Source: Candidatus Symbiopectobacterium endolongispinus | GTDB taxonomy: Bacteria; Pseudomonadota; Gammaproteobacteria; Enterobacterales; Enterobacteriaceae | NCBI RefSeq assembly: GCF_018777385.1 | Contig: NZ_JAFJYB010000009.1 | Location: 24,726-88,725 of the forward strand | DNA: 64,000 nucleotides | Reading direction: 5' to 3' | Part shown: piece after piece, positions 1 through 11,744 of the stretch | Layout: every line of letters begins with the position of its first letter | How positions within the stretch are numbered: the first letter of the stretch is position 1 | Program-made: the position numbers and the translations under genes | The notes under the pieces: model-generated | What the model was told of the DNA's origin: nothing | Databases searched by the model: none | What the model saw: the letters and a program-made list of their open reading frames with translations, nothing else

Positions 1-81
1 CGGCTGATTCGCTGGGCCAGACGTGGCATTGGCTTGCTGGGAACGCTCAAGTTGCTGCGCAAAACGCTGTCGCCCCGCTAA
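1..81 (+). CDS. yqjK: C-terminal end of YqjK-like protein (partial)
   Basis: An open frame enters from the left edge and stops at TAA 79-81. The last 26 residues (RLIRWARRGIGLL... ending in LSPR) resemble the C-terminus of the small enterobacterial YqjK protein, which has an RWARRG stretch in this position. The next gene is yqjF and then yqjG, the same order as in Escherichia coli (yqjD-yqjE-yqjK-yqjF-yqjG), which supports the call. Only the tail is visible, so nothing can be said about integrity. YqjK has no firmly established function. Confidence 0.65.
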   Translation, partial: RLIRWARRGIGLLGTLKLLRKTLSPR

Positions 82-267
82 ACATATCGGACCGCACACA
101 CATATTCATATTTTCTGAAAAAAAACAGACAATTTAACTCGCTGGAATCCAAACCGTTTCCCCCATAGTATTTGCTCCATACCGGATGTGCAGATGATAT
201 CCCCAGAGATATCCTGCTGTAGCGCGGCATACAGACTTGTTGCCAGCCTCCTTTTCCTTGGAGACAA

Positions 268-663
268 ATGATGAAAAATTTAGAAAATACAGCGCTGCTT
301 ATCGCTCGCATCTTTATGCCAATCCTGTTCATCGTGGCAGGTTACGGCAAACTGGGCGATGCCTATGCGGGAACCGCGCAATACATGCAGACCATGGGCG
401 TTCCGACATTTCTGCTGCCACTGACCATTCTACTGGAACTGGGCGGCGGACTGGCGGTGCTGTTCGGTCTTCTGACTCGCACCGTAGCCCTTTTCACAGC
501 GGGATTCACACTGCTGACTGCCCTGCTGTTTCACACTAACTTTGCCGAAGGTGTAAACCAGTTGATGTTCCTGAAAAACCTGACCATCGCAGGCGGCTAT
601 CTGCTGGCTGTAACGGGCCCGGGCGCTTTCAGCATCGACCGTATTTTGAATAAAAAGTGGTAA
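268..663 (+). CDS. yqjF: DoxX-family membrane protein YqjF
   Basis: 131-residue inner-membrane protein of the DoxX/YqjF family with about four hydrophobic segments (e.g. ALLIARIFMPILFIVAGYG near the N-terminus, LTILLELGGGLAVLFGL in the middle). Family members are described as putative quinol/quinone oxidoreductase-type membrane proteins; E. coli yqjF responds to aromatic nitro compounds. Two adjacent ATG codons (268 and 271) are possible starts, with GGAG at 260-263; only the first has normal spacing. Full family length with no lesion. It sits directly upstream of yqjG (broken here), its usual glutathionyl-hydroquinone reductase partner. Confident in family, less so in exact chemistry. Confidence 0.87.
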   Translation: MMKNLENTALLIARIFMPILFIVAGYGKLGDAYAGTAQYMQTMGVPTFLLPLTILLELGGGLAVLFGLLTRTVALFTAGFTLLTALLFHTNFAEGVNQLMFLKNLTIAGGYLLAVTGPGAFSIDRILNKKW

Positions 664-755
664 CACCGTAGTTTGATGCCAACACCAGGCATAACCTCTC
701 GCACCAGCGGCGCAGTACTCTGCACCCTGGTTTTTACATTGATGATGGAGGACCC

Positions 756-1751
756 ATGGGACAACTAATCGATGGCGTATGGCACGATACCTGGTATGAC
801 ACCAGTAAGACAGGCGGTCACTTCAAACGTACCACTGCACAGTTTCGCCACTGGATAACCCCGGATGGCACACCGGGCGTCACGGGCGAAGGAGGCTTCG
901 AGGCCCAAGCCAATCGCTACCACCTCTATGTTTCGCTCGCCTGCCCCTGGGCGCACCGCACCTTGATCATGCGCCAGCTAAAAGGGTTGCAGGAACACAT
1001 CGGTGTGTCCGTAGTGCATCCCTTGATGCTGGATCATGGCTGGACTTTTGGCATCGATTTTCCTGACACCACCGGTGACTCGCTCTATCAGCACGAATTT
1101 CTCTATCAACTCTACCTGCATGCCAACGCCGATTACAGCGGACGCGTTACCGTTCCGGTATTGTGGGACAAAACACGCCATACCATCGTCAGTAATGAAT
1201 CCGCCGATATTATCCGCATGTTCAATTCGGCGTTTGATGACATTGGTGCAACGCCCGGCGATTACTACCAGGAGCGCTGCGCACACAGATTGATGCGTTA
1301 AACGAGTGGATTTACCCCACCATCAATAACGGCGTGTACAAGGCGGGGTTTGCTACCTCGCAGGACGCCTATGATGAAGCGGTCAATGGCGTATTCGAGG
1401 CATTGGATTCGCTGGAAGTCCGTCTGGCGCAGCAGCGTTATCTGACAGGCAACGCATTGACTGAAGCGGATATTCGTCTGTGGACCACGTTACTGCGTTT
1501 TCGATCCATTTTATTATACCCATTTCAAGTGTGACAAGCGTCGGCTGGCAGACTACCCGAATCTGTTCGGTTTCCTGCGTGATATTTACCAAATCCCTGG
1601 CATTGCAGATACCGTCAACATCCCGCATATCCGTCATCATTACTAACGCAGCCACGGTACGATCAATCCGCACGGCATTATCTCCATCGGGCCAGAAAAC
1701 GACCTGAGCGCACCGCACGGGCGCGACAGGTTTAATCAGCGGACGGATTAA
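756..1751 (+). pseudogene. yqjG: Glutathionyl-hydroquinone reductase YqjG, broken
   Basis: Codes in pieces for YqjG, the Xi-class glutathione transferase that reduces glutathionyl-hydroquinones (normally about 328 residues). Frame one covers the N-terminus including the catalytic-cysteine region (LACPWAHRTL, about residues 60-70) and fails near 1272. The expected QIDALNEWIY then continues in another frame through the ADIRLWTTLLRF motif. A second shift near 1515 moves the frame again (DPFYYTHFKCDK). An in-frame TAA at about 1644 follows HIRHHY, before the conserved SHGTINPHGI tail that ends at 1751. Two frameshifts plus a nonsense codon make function very unlikely. Similarity is uniform along the length, so decay looks recent. 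Confidence 0.95.
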
Positions 1752-1779
1752 TCAGCAAACGACAGGTGCAAGCATCACA

Positions 1780-2676
1780 TCACGCCTGGTTCAGCACTTT
1801 GGGCAATTCGCGCAAGAACCAGGATTTTGCTTCGCCCATGCTGTCACGACGCCATGCCATGATGATCTGGCTCTCCATCGAATATTCTGGGCTGACAACC
1901 CGCAAGCGCCCTTCAGCAATATCCTGGGCGACCATGGGGTAAGGCATAGTGGCAACGCCCAATCCTGCCAACAGCGCGCGACGTTTATCATCAATAGAAC
2001 TCACCGTTAAACGCTGCTTCTTATCCAACAGTTGCACGGTCAATACCGGGCGTTCGCGCGCGGTATCCGCCACGGCAATCCCGCGATATTTAATGCGTGT
2101 CACATCCGACAGCGGCTCAGGCTCCTGATGAATAGGGTGATCCGGGCTGGCGACGTAAACGTTGTTCATGGTGTACAGCTTGCGCGTATTCACTTCGGAA
2201 GAGGCGCGAAAGTGCATATCAGGGGTAATCACGATATCGGCCCGCCCCTGCTCTAAACGCTCCCAGGCATCGGCCAGCACCTCGGTCAGCAATGACACCT
2301 GGGTATTGGCTTTCAGAGCCAGCTTATCCAGCAGAGGAAACAGTTTCTCAGTAGGGATCAGCGCTTCAACAACGATAGTGATATGGGTTTCCCAGCCGCG
2401 CGCCAGCGCTTCCGCATCGGTGGTCAGTTTATCGGCGGCTTCGAGCAGAATTCTTCCCCGCTCGAGTAACATACGCCCCACATTGGTAAATTTAGTGCGG
2501 TGACCTGAGCGATCAAAAAGCACGACGTCGAGCTCTTCTTCCAGCTTCTGCATAGTGTAGCTCAGCGCCGACGACACGCGCCCCAGCTCATCAGCCGCCG
2601 CCGCAAAGCTGCCACGGCGATCGATGGCATCCATCACTCGCAGCGCTTCCAGCGTTAATGCCCGTTCTTTTGCCAT
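1780..2676 (-). CDS. yhaJ: LysR-family transcriptional regulator YhaJ
   Basis: 298-residue LysR-type regulator. The N-terminal winged helix-turn-helix (LEALRVMDAIDRRGSFAAAA, about residues 10-30, then SALSYTMQKLEEEL) is followed by a substrate-binding-protein-like effector domain. It closely resembles E. coli YhaJ, which responds to aromatic or quinone-type compounds and activates yhaK and the yqjF region. Divergently transcribed from yhaK across a 108-bp gap, the classical arrangement for a LysR regulator and its target. No lesions seen. Its two obvious local partners, yqjG and yhaK, are both pseudogenes, so the regulator may now act mainly on yqjF. Confidence 0.92.
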   Translation of the reverse strand: MAKERALTLEALRVMDAIDRRGSFAAAADELGRVSSALSYTMQKLEEELDVVLFDRSGHRTKFTNVGRMLLERGRILLEAADKLTTDAEALARGWETHITIVVEALIPTEKLFPLLDKLALKANTQVSLLTEVLADAWERLEQGRADIVITPDMHFRASSEVNTRKLYTMNNVYVASPDHPIHQEPEPLSDVTRIKYRGIAVADTARERPVLTVQLLDKKQRLTVSSIDDKRRALLAGLGVATMPYPMVAQDIAEGRLRVVSPEYSMESQIIMAWRRDSMGEAKSWFLRELPKVLNQA

Positions 2677-2784
2677 TTATTCACTCATTCAGGAATTTTG
2701 AATATACCCACCAGATTAACTAGCTAACAATCCAACGTCCACACAATTACTATTTGTTTAGTGTAATTTTTGAGGTGCAGAACC

Positions 2785-3485
2785 ATGATCATATGCAGAA
2801 CAGCGGAACAGTGCGGTCAAGCTGACTACGGCTGGCCGCAAGCGCGCTACACCTTCTCCTTCGGCCATTATTTCGATCCCGAGCTGCTACTTTGCCTCAC
2901 TGCGCGTGTTGAACCAGGAAGTGCTCAAGCCAGGCTCTGCGTTTCAGCCACGTACCTACCCGCAGGTCGATATTTTAAATATTCTGCCTGCAAGGTGAAG
3001 CTGAATATCGCGACAGCAACGGGGGTCATATCCGCGCAAAAGCGGGCGACGTTCTGTTATTGGCCGCGCAGCCTGCGGTAAGCTACAGCGAGCACAGCAT
3101 CAGCGATACAACGCCGCTGACACGTTTGCAACTGTGGTTCAATGCCTGCCCGTCACGGGAAAACAGCGCACTGCAACGGCTTGCGCTGTGCGATGCTAAA
3201 GTCAAACTGCTCGCCTAACCGGAAGGTGAAAATGGCAGCCTGCAACTTCGCCAGCAGGTTTGGGTACACCATTTGCAATTGGACGAAGGCGAACAACACA
3301 CGTTTACGCTCAACGGCAACCGCGCCTATTTTCAGGTGGTTCACGGTGCGATGGAAGCCATGACGCCGCAAGAGAACGCAACGATGTTACAGTGTGGAGA
3401 CGGTGCTTTCATTCAGCAGGAAAAACAGCTGACTATCCGCGCCAAAGCCACGCTGCGCGCGCTGCTTATCGATCTGGTTGCCTGA
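2785..3485 (+). pseudogene. yhaK: Pirin-like bicupin YhaK, broken
   Basis: Fragments match YhaK, a redox-sensitive pirin-family cupin of about 233 residues. The intact start (MIICRTAEQCGQADYGW, then YTFSFGHYFDPELL) runs to about 2895, where an indel changes frame. A second shift follows near 2985 (the expected EGEAEYRDSNGG is in another frame). An in-frame TAA lies at 3217-3219, between LLA and PEGENGSLQL. The last part runs cleanly to DGAFIQQEKQ and LLIDLVA before TGA 3483-3485. It is divergent from yhaJ. Multiple independent lesions, so non-functional. Confidence 0.93.
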
Positions 3486-3582
3486 GGCACATTCGACCTA
3501 CTGATGGATTATCACAGCGCGATCCGCGCCTTACATGGTAAGATGGACAACATGTTCATCATCATGCGGTAGGATCAGGCCA

Positions 3583-4104
3583 ATGGATTCAAGCGACCAA
3601 GACAAACTCCTTGCCCAGGCGGAAAGTATTTGCCAACAGCGCAACGTGCGCCTTACGCCACAGCGACTCGAAGTGCTTCGGCTGATGGCCCAGCAACACG
3701 GCGCTATCAGTGCTTACGATCTGTTGGATCTGCTGCGCGTCTCAGAACCGCAAGCCAAACCCCCTACCGTATACCGCGCCCTGGATTTTCTGCTAGAGCA
3801 AGGGTTTATCCATCGAGTGGAATCGACCAACAGCTATGTCATGTGTCACCACATTGAAGAGCATAGCCATACTTCAGCGCTGTTTATTTGCGATCGCTGC
3901 GGGCAAGTTACGGAACGTCAGACGGAAGGCATTGAAGCCATTCTTCAGCAGTTGGCACAAAGCGCCAATTTCACGCTGCGTCACAGCGTGGTCGAGGCAC
4001 ATGGCCTGTGCGAAGCCTGTCAAGAAGTGGCTGATTGCCGTGAACATGGGCACTGTCATCACGACCATACGGTGCCCATCAAAAATTCGAAACCAGGTCG
4101 TTGA
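3583..4104 (+). CDS. zur: Zinc uptake regulator Zur (Fur family)
   Basis: 173-residue Fur-family repressor controlling zinc uptake genes. The N-terminal winged helix includes LTPQRLEVLRLMAQQHG and PPTVYRALDFLLEQGF. The C-terminal dimerisation domain carries the structural zinc cysteines in FICDRCG (Cys103/Cys106) and CEAC, spaced as in E. coli Zur, plus a histidine-rich tail. An upstream in-frame ATG at 3535 exists, but the start at 3583 is chosen because it follows TAGGATCAGG and gives the usual family length and N-terminus. It faces lexA convergently across a hairpin. In E. coli dinF and yjbJ lie between lexA and zur; they are absent here. No lesions. Confidence 0.95.
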   Translation: MDSSDQDKLLAQAESICQQRNVRLTPQRLEVLRLMAQQHGAISAYDLLDLLRVSEPQAKPPTVYRALDFLLEQGFIHRVESTNSYVMCHHIEEHSHTSALFICDRCGQVTERQTEGIEAILQQLAQSANFTLRHSVVEAHGLCEACQEVADCREHGHCHHDHTVPIKNSKPGR

Positions 4105-4124
4105 GCTGAGAGGGCATCACGTCA

Positions 4125-4160
4125 CCGACAAGGCTTTCCCTGAAAGAAACGCCCTGTCGG
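4125..4160. terminator. Hairpin between convergent zur and lexA
   Basis: Inverted repeat CCGACAAGGC (4125-4134) / GCCCTGTCGG (4151-4160) with one internal mismatch and a 16-base loop. It lies between the zur stop (4104) and the lexA stop (4171), so it probably ends transcription from both sides. No strong T-tract follows it. Confidence 0.5.
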
Positions 4161-4170
4161 CTAACGCGGT

Positions 4171-4782
4171 TTAGCTCCACTCACCGTTGCGGATAACACC
4201 GACGGCCAGCCCTTCAATAGTGAAACTCTGCTCACGCAAATCAACCACGATGGGAGAAAATGCCTCATTTTCCGCCAGAAGTTGTACGGTATTACCTTGA
4301 CGCTTCAATCGCTTAACCGTCACTTCATCTTCAATGCGTGTCACAACGACCTGGCCGTTACGCACCTCTTGCGTTTTATGCACGGCAAGCAAATCACCGT
4401 CCAGTATCCCGATATCTTTCATCGACATACCGCTGACGCGCAGCAGAAAGTCTGCGTGCGGTTTGAACATGGACGGATCGACCTGATAGTGGCACTCGAT
4501 GTGCTCTTGCGCCAGCAGCGGTTCACCCGCAGCAACACGACCAATCAGCGGCAGGCCCACATTTTCATCTTCCATCAGCAGACGAATACCGCGCGATGCA
4601 CCGGAGACAGTTTCAATCACGCCTTTACGCGCCAGCGCCTTCAAATGCTCTTCCGCCGCGTTGGGTGAGCGGAAACCAAGTTGCTGGGCGATCTCGGCAC
4701 GCGTTGGCGGCATGCCGGACTGCGCAATATGATCGCGAATCAGATCATAGACCTGCTGCTGTCTGGTTGTTAATGCTTTCAT
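4171..4782 (-). CDS. lexA: LexA, SOS-response repressor/autoprotease
   Basis: 203-residue LexA. The N-terminal winged helix ([27 protein letters not shown]) binds SOS boxes. The cleavage site AAGEP falls at about residue 85-86. The serine-lysine catalytic dyad is visible as SGMSMKD (Ser120) and TVKRLK (Lys157), one residue offset from E. coli numbering. RecA filament triggers self-cleavage and de-repression of SOS genes. Two SOS boxes lie just upstream, so autoregulation is preserved. No lesions. Retention of lexA fits retention of uvrC in the same window. Confidence 0.98.
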   Translation of the reverse strand: MKALTTRQQQVYDLIRDHIAQSGMPPTRAEIAQQLGFRSPNAAEEHLKALARKGVIETVSGASRGIRLLMEDENVGLPLIGRVAAGEPLLAQEHIECHYQVDPSMFKPHADFLLRVSGMSMKDIGILDGDLLAVHKTQEVRNGQVVVTRIEDEVTVKRLKRQGNTVQLLAENEAFSPIVVDLREQSFTIEGLAVGVIRNGEWS

Positions 4783-4790
4783 CCCGCTCC

Positions 4791-4806
4791 CTGGTTGTTT
4801 ATACAG
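4791..4806 (-). promoter_or_regulatory. LexA (SOS) box, proximal to lexA
   Basis: On the minus strand the sequence is CTGTATAAACAACCAG, fitting the CTG-N10-CAG consensus. It starts 9 bases upstream of the lexA start codon. It corresponds to the promoter-proximal box of the E. coli lexA double operator and differs from consensus mainly in the right half. Confidence 0.9.
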
Positions 4807-4811
4807 TTTAT

Positions 4812-4827
4812 CTGTGAGTATATACAG
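4812..4827 (-). promoter_or_regulatory. LexA (SOS) box, distal to lexA
   Basis: Minus-strand sequence CTGTATATACTCACAG, a strong CTG-N10-CAG match that, as I recall it, equals the E. coli lexA distal box. It is 5 bases from the other box. Two adjacent boxes are typical for lexA autoregulation. Confidence 0.93.
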
Positions 4828-4902
4828 GTCATCGCGGCTTGGGAATGACAGAGAGGCAAATACCCGTGTTTTTATGCGCTTTGCCTCAAAATCATGCTGA
4901 AA

Positions 4903-5262
4903 TCACCCCAGCACGAGCGGCCAGAGAATACTCACCCAGACAACGGCGGCAAAGACCAAGGCCACAAACACGGCCGCCGAACCGATATCCTTGGCGCGCC
5001 CGGAGAGTTCATGGTGCTTCATCCCCACGCGATCGACAACGACCTCAATCGCGCTGTTGACTAACTCCATCAGCACCACCACGCCAATCAGAAATAGCCG
5101 CTCCAGCAGTGACACGGAGAGCCAACACGCAACCAGCACCGCCACGACCAGCAGCATCAGTTCTTGCCGAAATGCGGCTTCGTGCTGCCATGCCTGTTTC
5201 AGCCCTTTGAGAGAGTACCCGGTTGCTTTGATAATCCGAGTTACCCCGGTAGCCTTATTCAT
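4903..5262 (-). CDS. dgkA: Diacylglycerol kinase DgkA
   Basis: 119-residue integral membrane kinase with three transmembrane helices that phosphorylates diacylglycerol to phosphatidic acid, recycling the lipid released by membrane-derived oligosaccharide synthesis. The conserved active-site segment [15 protein letters not shown] (about residues 66-80) and the N-terminal [20 protein letters not shown] motif are intact. It lies divergently next to plsB, as in E. coli. No lesions; length fits the family (about 120). Confidence 0.96.
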   Translation of the reverse strand: MNKATGVTRIIKATGYSLKGLKQAWQHEAAFRQELMLLVVAVLVACWLSVSLLERLFLIGVVVLMELVNSAIEVVVDRVGMKHHELSGRAKDIGSAAVFVALVFAAVVWVSILWPLVLG

Positions 5263-5390
5263 GTTTTTTCACCCGTTTATCAGAGATTTTTTGCAATTTT
5301 CCCGTAACACCGTTGTCTCACACCACAGATCTCCCGTGTACTTTCTGGTATCCTTGCGGCGCATTGCTACTCAAGAGGCTTCTGGTTGTT

Positions 5391-7856
5391 ATGTCCGGCT
5401 GGCGTAAAATTTACTATAAATTACTGAATTTACCACTTAAATTGTTAGTGAAAAGCAAGATAATTCCTAACGATCCCGTGGCGGAGTTAGGGCTAGATCC
5501 GTCTCGCCCCATCCTTTATGCGCTGCCTTATAACTCACAGGCGGATTTACTGACGCTGCGCGCAAAATGCCAAGCGTTAGAACTGCCCGATCCGCTGGAA
5601 CCCACTGAAATTGACGGTGTATCACTGCCCAGCCACGTGTTTATTAACGATGGCCCGCGCGTGTTCCGCTATTACACGCCCAAGCAGGAATCCGTCAAAC
5701 TGTTCCATGATTATCTGGAGCTGCACCGCAACAATCCCTATCTCGATGTACAGATGGTGCCCGTGTCTGTCATGTTTGGCCGCTCTCCGGGCCGAGAAGG
5801 ACAGCACGGCGCGACGCCGCATCTGCGTCTGTTGAACGGCATTGAGAAATTCTTTGCGATGCTCTGGCTGGGACGCGACAGCTTTGTGCGCTTCTCCAGC
5901 ATCGTGTCGCTGCGCCATATGGCAACCGAACACGGTACTGACAAAACCATAGCGCACAAACTGGCGCGTGTCGCCCGCATGCATTTTGCCCGTCAGCGTC
6001 TGGCCGCCGTTGGCCCACGTTTGCCGGTACGTCAGGAGTTATTCCATAAGCTGCTGGACTCTAAGGCCATCAAGAAAGCCGTTGAAGATGAGGCGCGCAG
6101 CAAGAAAATCTCCCATGAAAAAGCTCAGCAAAATGCCATCGCCCTGATGGAAGAGATTGCAGCAGACTTCTCTTATGAGGCCGTGCGGCTTTCCGATCGC
6201 ATTCTGAGCTGGACCTGGAACCGCCTGTATCAAGGCATCAACGTACATAATGCCGAGCGCGTACGCCAGTTGGCGCAGGATGGCCATGAACTGGTTTATG
6301 TGCCTTGCCACCGTAGTCACATGGACTACCTGCTGCTTTCCTATGTGCTGTATCATCAAGGTCTGGTTCCTCCCCATATCGCAGCCGGTATCAACCTGAA
6401 TTTCTGGCCAGCAGGCCCGATTTTCCGCCGTCTGGGTGCTTTCTTTATTCGCCGTACCTTCAAGGGCAACAAGCTCTACTCCACCATCTTCCGTGAATAT
6501 CTCGGCGAGCTGTTCTCTCGCGGCTACTCCGTCGAGTACTTTATGGAAGGGGGGCGTTCGCGCACGGGTCGTTTGCTAGAGCCCAAGACCGGCACGCTGG
6601 CCATGACCATTCAGGCGATGCTGCGCGGCGGTACCCGCCCCATTACGCTGGTGCCGATTTATGTGGGTTATGAGCATGTGATAGAAGTGGGCACCTATGC
6701 GAAAGAACTGCGCGGTGCCACCAAAGAGAAAGAAGGTTTCATGCAGATGGTGCGCGGGTTGCGCAAACTGCGCAATCTGGGGCAAGGCTATGTGAATTTT
6801 GGCGAGCCGCTGTCGCTGACGCCTTACCTCAACTACCATGTACCGCAGTGGCGCGAAGCTATCGATCCGATTGAAGCGCAGCGTCCTACTTGGCTCACAC
6901 CTACCGTGCAGGATATTGCCGATATCATCATGGTGCACATTAACAATGCCGCCGCCGCCAACGCCATGAACCTGTGCTCCACGGCTCTGCTGGCGTCACG
7001 TCAGCGCGCACTGACCCGTGAGCAAATGCATGAGCAACTGGACTGCTATTTGCAGTTGCTGCGCAACGTGCCTTACAGCAAAGATGTCACTGCGCCGAAA
7101 AAGACTGCGCCAGAACTGCTGGAGCACGCGCTGGCAATGAACAAATTCGAGGTCGAGCAAGACAATATTGGCGAGATCATCATCCTGCCGCGTGAACAGG
7201 CTGTGTTGATGACCTATTACCGCAATAACATCCAGCATTTGCTGGTACTGCCATCGATGATCGCCAGCATTGTCATGCACCGAGGAAGGATCACGCCGGA
7301 TGAGTTAACACGGCAGATGTCATTGATTTACCCGTTAATTCAAGCCGAACTGTTCTTGCATTACAGTAAAGAGGCACTGCCTGCCGTCATTGAAACGTTG
7401 ACCGCAGAACTGGTGCGTCAGGAACTTATTGTCATCAAGCAAGATGCGCTGGTGTTGAACCCGCTGCGAATTCGCACACTCCAACTGTTGGCTGCCGGCG
7501 TGCGGGAGACCCTGCAACGCTACGCGATTACGCTGTCATTACTCGGTGCTAACCCGGAAATGAACCGCGGTACGCTAGAAAAAGAGAGCCGTAATATGGC
7601 GCAGCGCCTGTCCGTGCTGCATGGCATCAATGCGCCTGAGTTCTTTGATAAGGCCGTGTTCTCAACGCTGGTTGCCACACTGCGCCAAGAGGGTTACATC
7701 AGCGACAGCAGCAGCGTGGATAAGCGCAATACTTTGGAACTCTACCGCATTCTTAGCGATTTGATCACACAGGAAGTTCGGTTGACGATTGAAAGTGCCA
7801 GCACACCTGCCAGCGCAGAATCGGAAGATGAAAAGCAGAAAGTAGCGCAAGCGTAG
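5391..7856 (+). CDS. plsB: Glycerol-3-phosphate acyltransferase PlsB
   Basis: 821-residue inner-membrane-associated enzyme catalysing the first committed step of phospholipid synthesis, acylating sn-glycerol-3-phosphate at position 1. The acyltransferase HX4D motif is CHRSHMD (His307, Asp312). Other blocks are [17 protein letters not shown], and [14 protein letters not shown] for glycerol-phosphate binding. The open frame extends 26 codons upstream, but [10 protein letters not shown] at 5391 is chosen because this is the conserved PlsB N-terminus and AAGAGG precedes it. Slightly longer C-terminus than E. coli (807 residues). No lesions. Convergent with ubiA. Confidence 0.97.
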   Translation: MSGWRKIYYKLLNLPLKLLVKSKIIPNDPVAELGLDPSRPILYALPYNSQADLLTLRAKCQALELPDPLEPTEIDGVSLPSHVFINDGPRVFRYYTPKQESVKLFHDYLELHRNNPYLDVQMVPVSVMFGRSPGREGQHGATPHLRLLNGIEKFFAMLWLGRDSFVRFSSIVSLRHMATEHGTDKTIAHKLARVARMHFARQRLAAVGPRLPVRQELFHKLLDSKAIKKAVEDEARSKKISHEKAQQNAIALMEEIAADFSYEAVRLSDRILSWTWNRLYQGINVHNAERVRQLAQDGHELVYVPCHRSHMDYLLLSYVLYHQGLVPPHIAAGINLNFWPAGPIFRRLGAFFIRRTFKGNKLYSTIFREYLGELFSRGYSVEYFMEGGRSRTGRLLEPKTGTLAMTIQAMLRGGTRPITLVPIYVGYEHVIEVGTYAKELRGATKEKEGFMQMVRGLRKLRNLGQGYVNFGEPLSLTPYLNYHVPQWREAIDPIEAQRPTWLTPTVQDIADIIMVHINNAAAANAMNLCSTALLASRQRALTREQMHEQLDCYLQLLRNVPYSKDVTAPKKTAPELLEHALAMNKFEVEQDNIGEIIILPREQAVLMTYYRNNIQHLLVLPSMIASIVMHRGRITPDELTRQMSLIYPLIQAELFLHYSKEALPAVIETLTAELVRQELIVIKQDALVLNPLRIRTLQLLAAGVRETLQRYAITLSLLGANPEMNRGTLEKESRNMAQRLSVLHGINAPEFFDKAVFSTLVATLRQEGYISDSSSVDKRNTLELYRILSDLITQEVRLTIESASTPASAESEDEKQKVAQA

Positions 7857-7891
7857 TGTTGCGCTACTGCGCGGTTTATTGCCGCTTTACT

Positions 7892-7920
7892 CCGGCATCA
7901 CACGCCATGTGTGATGCCGG
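7892..7920. terminator. Hairpin between convergent plsB and ubiA
   Basis: Perfect 12-bp inverted repeat CCGGCATCACAC / GTGTGATGCCGG with a 5-base loop. It lies in the 70-bp gap between the plsB and ubiA stop codons. The stem is GC-rich but no clear T-tract follows on either strand. Confidence 0.65.
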
Positions 7921-7926
7921 GGACCA

Positions 7927-8796
7927 TCACAGCCCCAGCACAATCCCCGCAAACAACACCATTCCCACAAAGTTATTGTTGTGGAACGCACGGAAACAGG
8001 CATCACGCTCACACCCGGCGGTCAGCCATTGCTGATAGCCGAACAGAGCAGCCGCCATCAGTACCGTGAGGTAAAATGCCGCCCCCAGTTTCATTTGCAA
8101 GCCTAGTACCACCATCAGTGCCAGCATGCTCGCCTGCAACAAGCCGATGATCAAGGTATCAAAACGCCCGAACAGAATAGCGGTGGATTTGATGCCAATC
8201 TTGAGGTCATCATCGCGATCGACCATGGCATATTGCGTGTCGTAGGCGACGGTCCAGCAGATGTAAGCTAAAAACATGATCCAGGCGCTTGTGGGCAGGG
8301 ATTCGCTGACAGCTGCATACGCCATGGGGATTGACCAGCCGAACGCTGCGCCCAACACAAACTGTGGCAGGTGGCTGACGCGTTTCATGAAGGGGTATAT
8401 CCATGCCAATGCCAACGCTGCCACGGAGAGCCAAATGGTCATACGATTTAATGTCAGCACCATAGCAAACGCCATCAGCACCAGAACAACAAACAGCACT
8501 TTTACCGATTGCTCACTCACTAAGCCGCTGGGTAAGGGACGAGATGCGGTGCGTTTTACATGCCCATCAAAATGGCGGTCAGCGTAATCATTGATAACAC
8601 AGCCTGCCGCGCGCATCAGAAATACGCCCGCAACGAAGACCAACAGCGTCCACGGGCTCGGCACGCCATCGCCCGCCAGCCATAATGCCCATAGGGTTGG
8701 CCAGAGCAACAGCAGGGAACCAATCGGCTTATCAATTCGCATTAACCGACAATAAGCACCCCATTTTCCCGCTGTCATACTTCTTTCCAACGTCAT
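7927..8796 (-). CDS. ubiA: 4-hydroxybenzoate octaprenyltransferase UbiA
   Basis: 289-residue integral membrane prenyltransferase that attaches the polyprenyl chain to 4-hydroxybenzoate in ubiquinone synthesis. Both aspartate-rich motifs are intact: [15 protein letters not shown] (about residues 68-82) and DRDDDLKIG (about 190), which bind Mg-diphosphate. Eight to nine hydrophobic segments are apparent. It follows ubiC in a ubiCA operon with a 6-bp gap. No lesions. ubiC, which makes its aromatic substrate, is broken. Confidence 0.96.
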   Translation of the reverse strand: MTLERSMTAGKWGAYCRLMRIDKPIGSLLLLWPTLWALWLAGDGVPSPWTLLVFVAGVFLMRAAGCVINDYADRHFDGHVKRTASRPLPSGLVSEQSVKVLFVVLVLMAFAMVLTLNRMTIWLSVAALALAWIYPFMKRVSHLPQFVLGAAFGWSIPMAYAAVSESLPTSAWIMFLAYICWTVAYDTQYAMVDRDDDLKIGIKSTAILFGRFDTLIIGLLQASMLALMVVLGLQMKLGAAFYLTVLMAAALFGYQQWLTAGCERDACFRAFHNNNFVGMVLFAGIVLGL

Positions 8797-8802
8797 TTCT
8801 CC

Positions 8803-9283
8803 TTAACGGTTACCTCGTTCAACGCCTTGAAAATGATATGCGGGCGACGAGGGTAAAAACAATTCTGTCAGCAGTATTGGCTGATTAAACAAACGCAAAC
8901 GGGATCGCCGAGCCCACAGTTTTTCACAGCGCCCTAGCGGTGTATCACCAAGCGTTGTAAACGCCGACACAGAGGTGTCAAGGGCTGAAGGCGGAATCAA
9001 GGTTTCTGCGGCCACCCAGGGCTGTCCATCACCGTAGATTATCACCTCTCGCAACCAATAACGCGCGCTATTCATCACCCAGCATCTCAGTCGCAATGTA
9101 ACCATTATAGTACGGTACCACCGTCAACTGTGTGCAATGTCGTTCCAGCCGCTGCGTCATCGAACTGGTTTCTTTTAGCCAGGTATCGACAGGGGATGGC
9201 AACTCCATCGGCGTTTCTTTTAACCAATCAGTCGCGTGCAACCATGCTATGTTGCGCAGCAGTGTTAGCGCTGCATCGGGCAT
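8803..9283 (-). pseudogene. ubiC: Chorismate lyase UbiC, frameshifted
   Basis: Chorismate pyruvate-lyase makes 4-hydroxybenzoate for ubiquinone. The start ATG (9281-9283) has a good GGAG site, and the N-terminal half (LKETSSMTQRLERHC, then [13 protein letters not shown]) is open until TAG at 9068-9070. The C-terminal half then appears in another frame: [18 protein letters not shown], then LGDTPLGR and [20 protein letters not shown]. Compared with the family, a few residues between GDE and ARYWLRE seem missing, so a small deletion is the likely cause. Substrate-binding arginine and glutamate segments (YWLRE, LTELF) survive but are out of frame with the start. Single lesion, recent. Confidence 0.92.
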
Positions 9284-9424
9284 ATCCCTACTCCAATGGT
9301 GGCTGGCGGAGCATGATGATGGCAGAGATACCGTTTCGGTATATTGCGCTCTCATCACTCACGTCCGTGGTATCACTCTTGCAATTTGATCGCCGCTTGC
9401 ACAGAAAAAAGACAAAAACGGGAC

Positions 9425-9462
9425 ATAAAAAAACACTATCTGGTGATATACCAGATAGTGTT
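9425..9462 (-). terminator. Intrinsic terminator of groESL
   Basis: Perfect 12-bp stem AACACTATCTGG / CCAGATAGTGTT (9432-9443 / 9451-9462) with a 7-base loop. On the minus strand a run of T follows (complement of the A-tract from 9427). It is located 70 bp past the groEL stop. Classic rho-independent form. Confidence 0.88.
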
Positions 9463-9533
9463 CATGTAAGCGTAAAAGCATGTTGATGTTACTCATCCGG
9501 GCCTCAGCGCGGCGCGCGAGTGCCCGATGTTGA

Positions 9534-11210
<1,677 letters not shown>

Positions 11211-11242
11211 TTATTTCCCTTAAATTTGTTCGATTCAGATGA

Positions 11243-11575
<333 letters not shown>

Positions 11576-11615
11576 TTAACGCCGGGTACATTCTCATACC
11601 CGCCTTGTGAATTTC

Positions 11616-11644
11616 TAAGTGGGGGCGATTCGCTTCCCTTCAAG
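11616..11644 (-). promoter_or_regulatory. Sigma-32 heat-shock promoter of groESL
   Basis: Minus strand shows CTTGAA (11639-11644), a 13-base spacer and CCCCCACTTA (11616-11625). This fits the sigma-32 pattern CTTGAA-N13-15-CCCCATnT and closely parallels the E. coli groE promoter. It lies about 80 bp upstream of the groES start. Confidence 0.85.
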
Positions 11645-11744
11645 GGAGAAAAAGGATTTTTTTTGCGATAGTGATGAAATCCTTATGAGATGAAATAAAA
11701 AAAGATATAAAAAATACAGTTAATATCTTTTTTCTCAATCAGTA

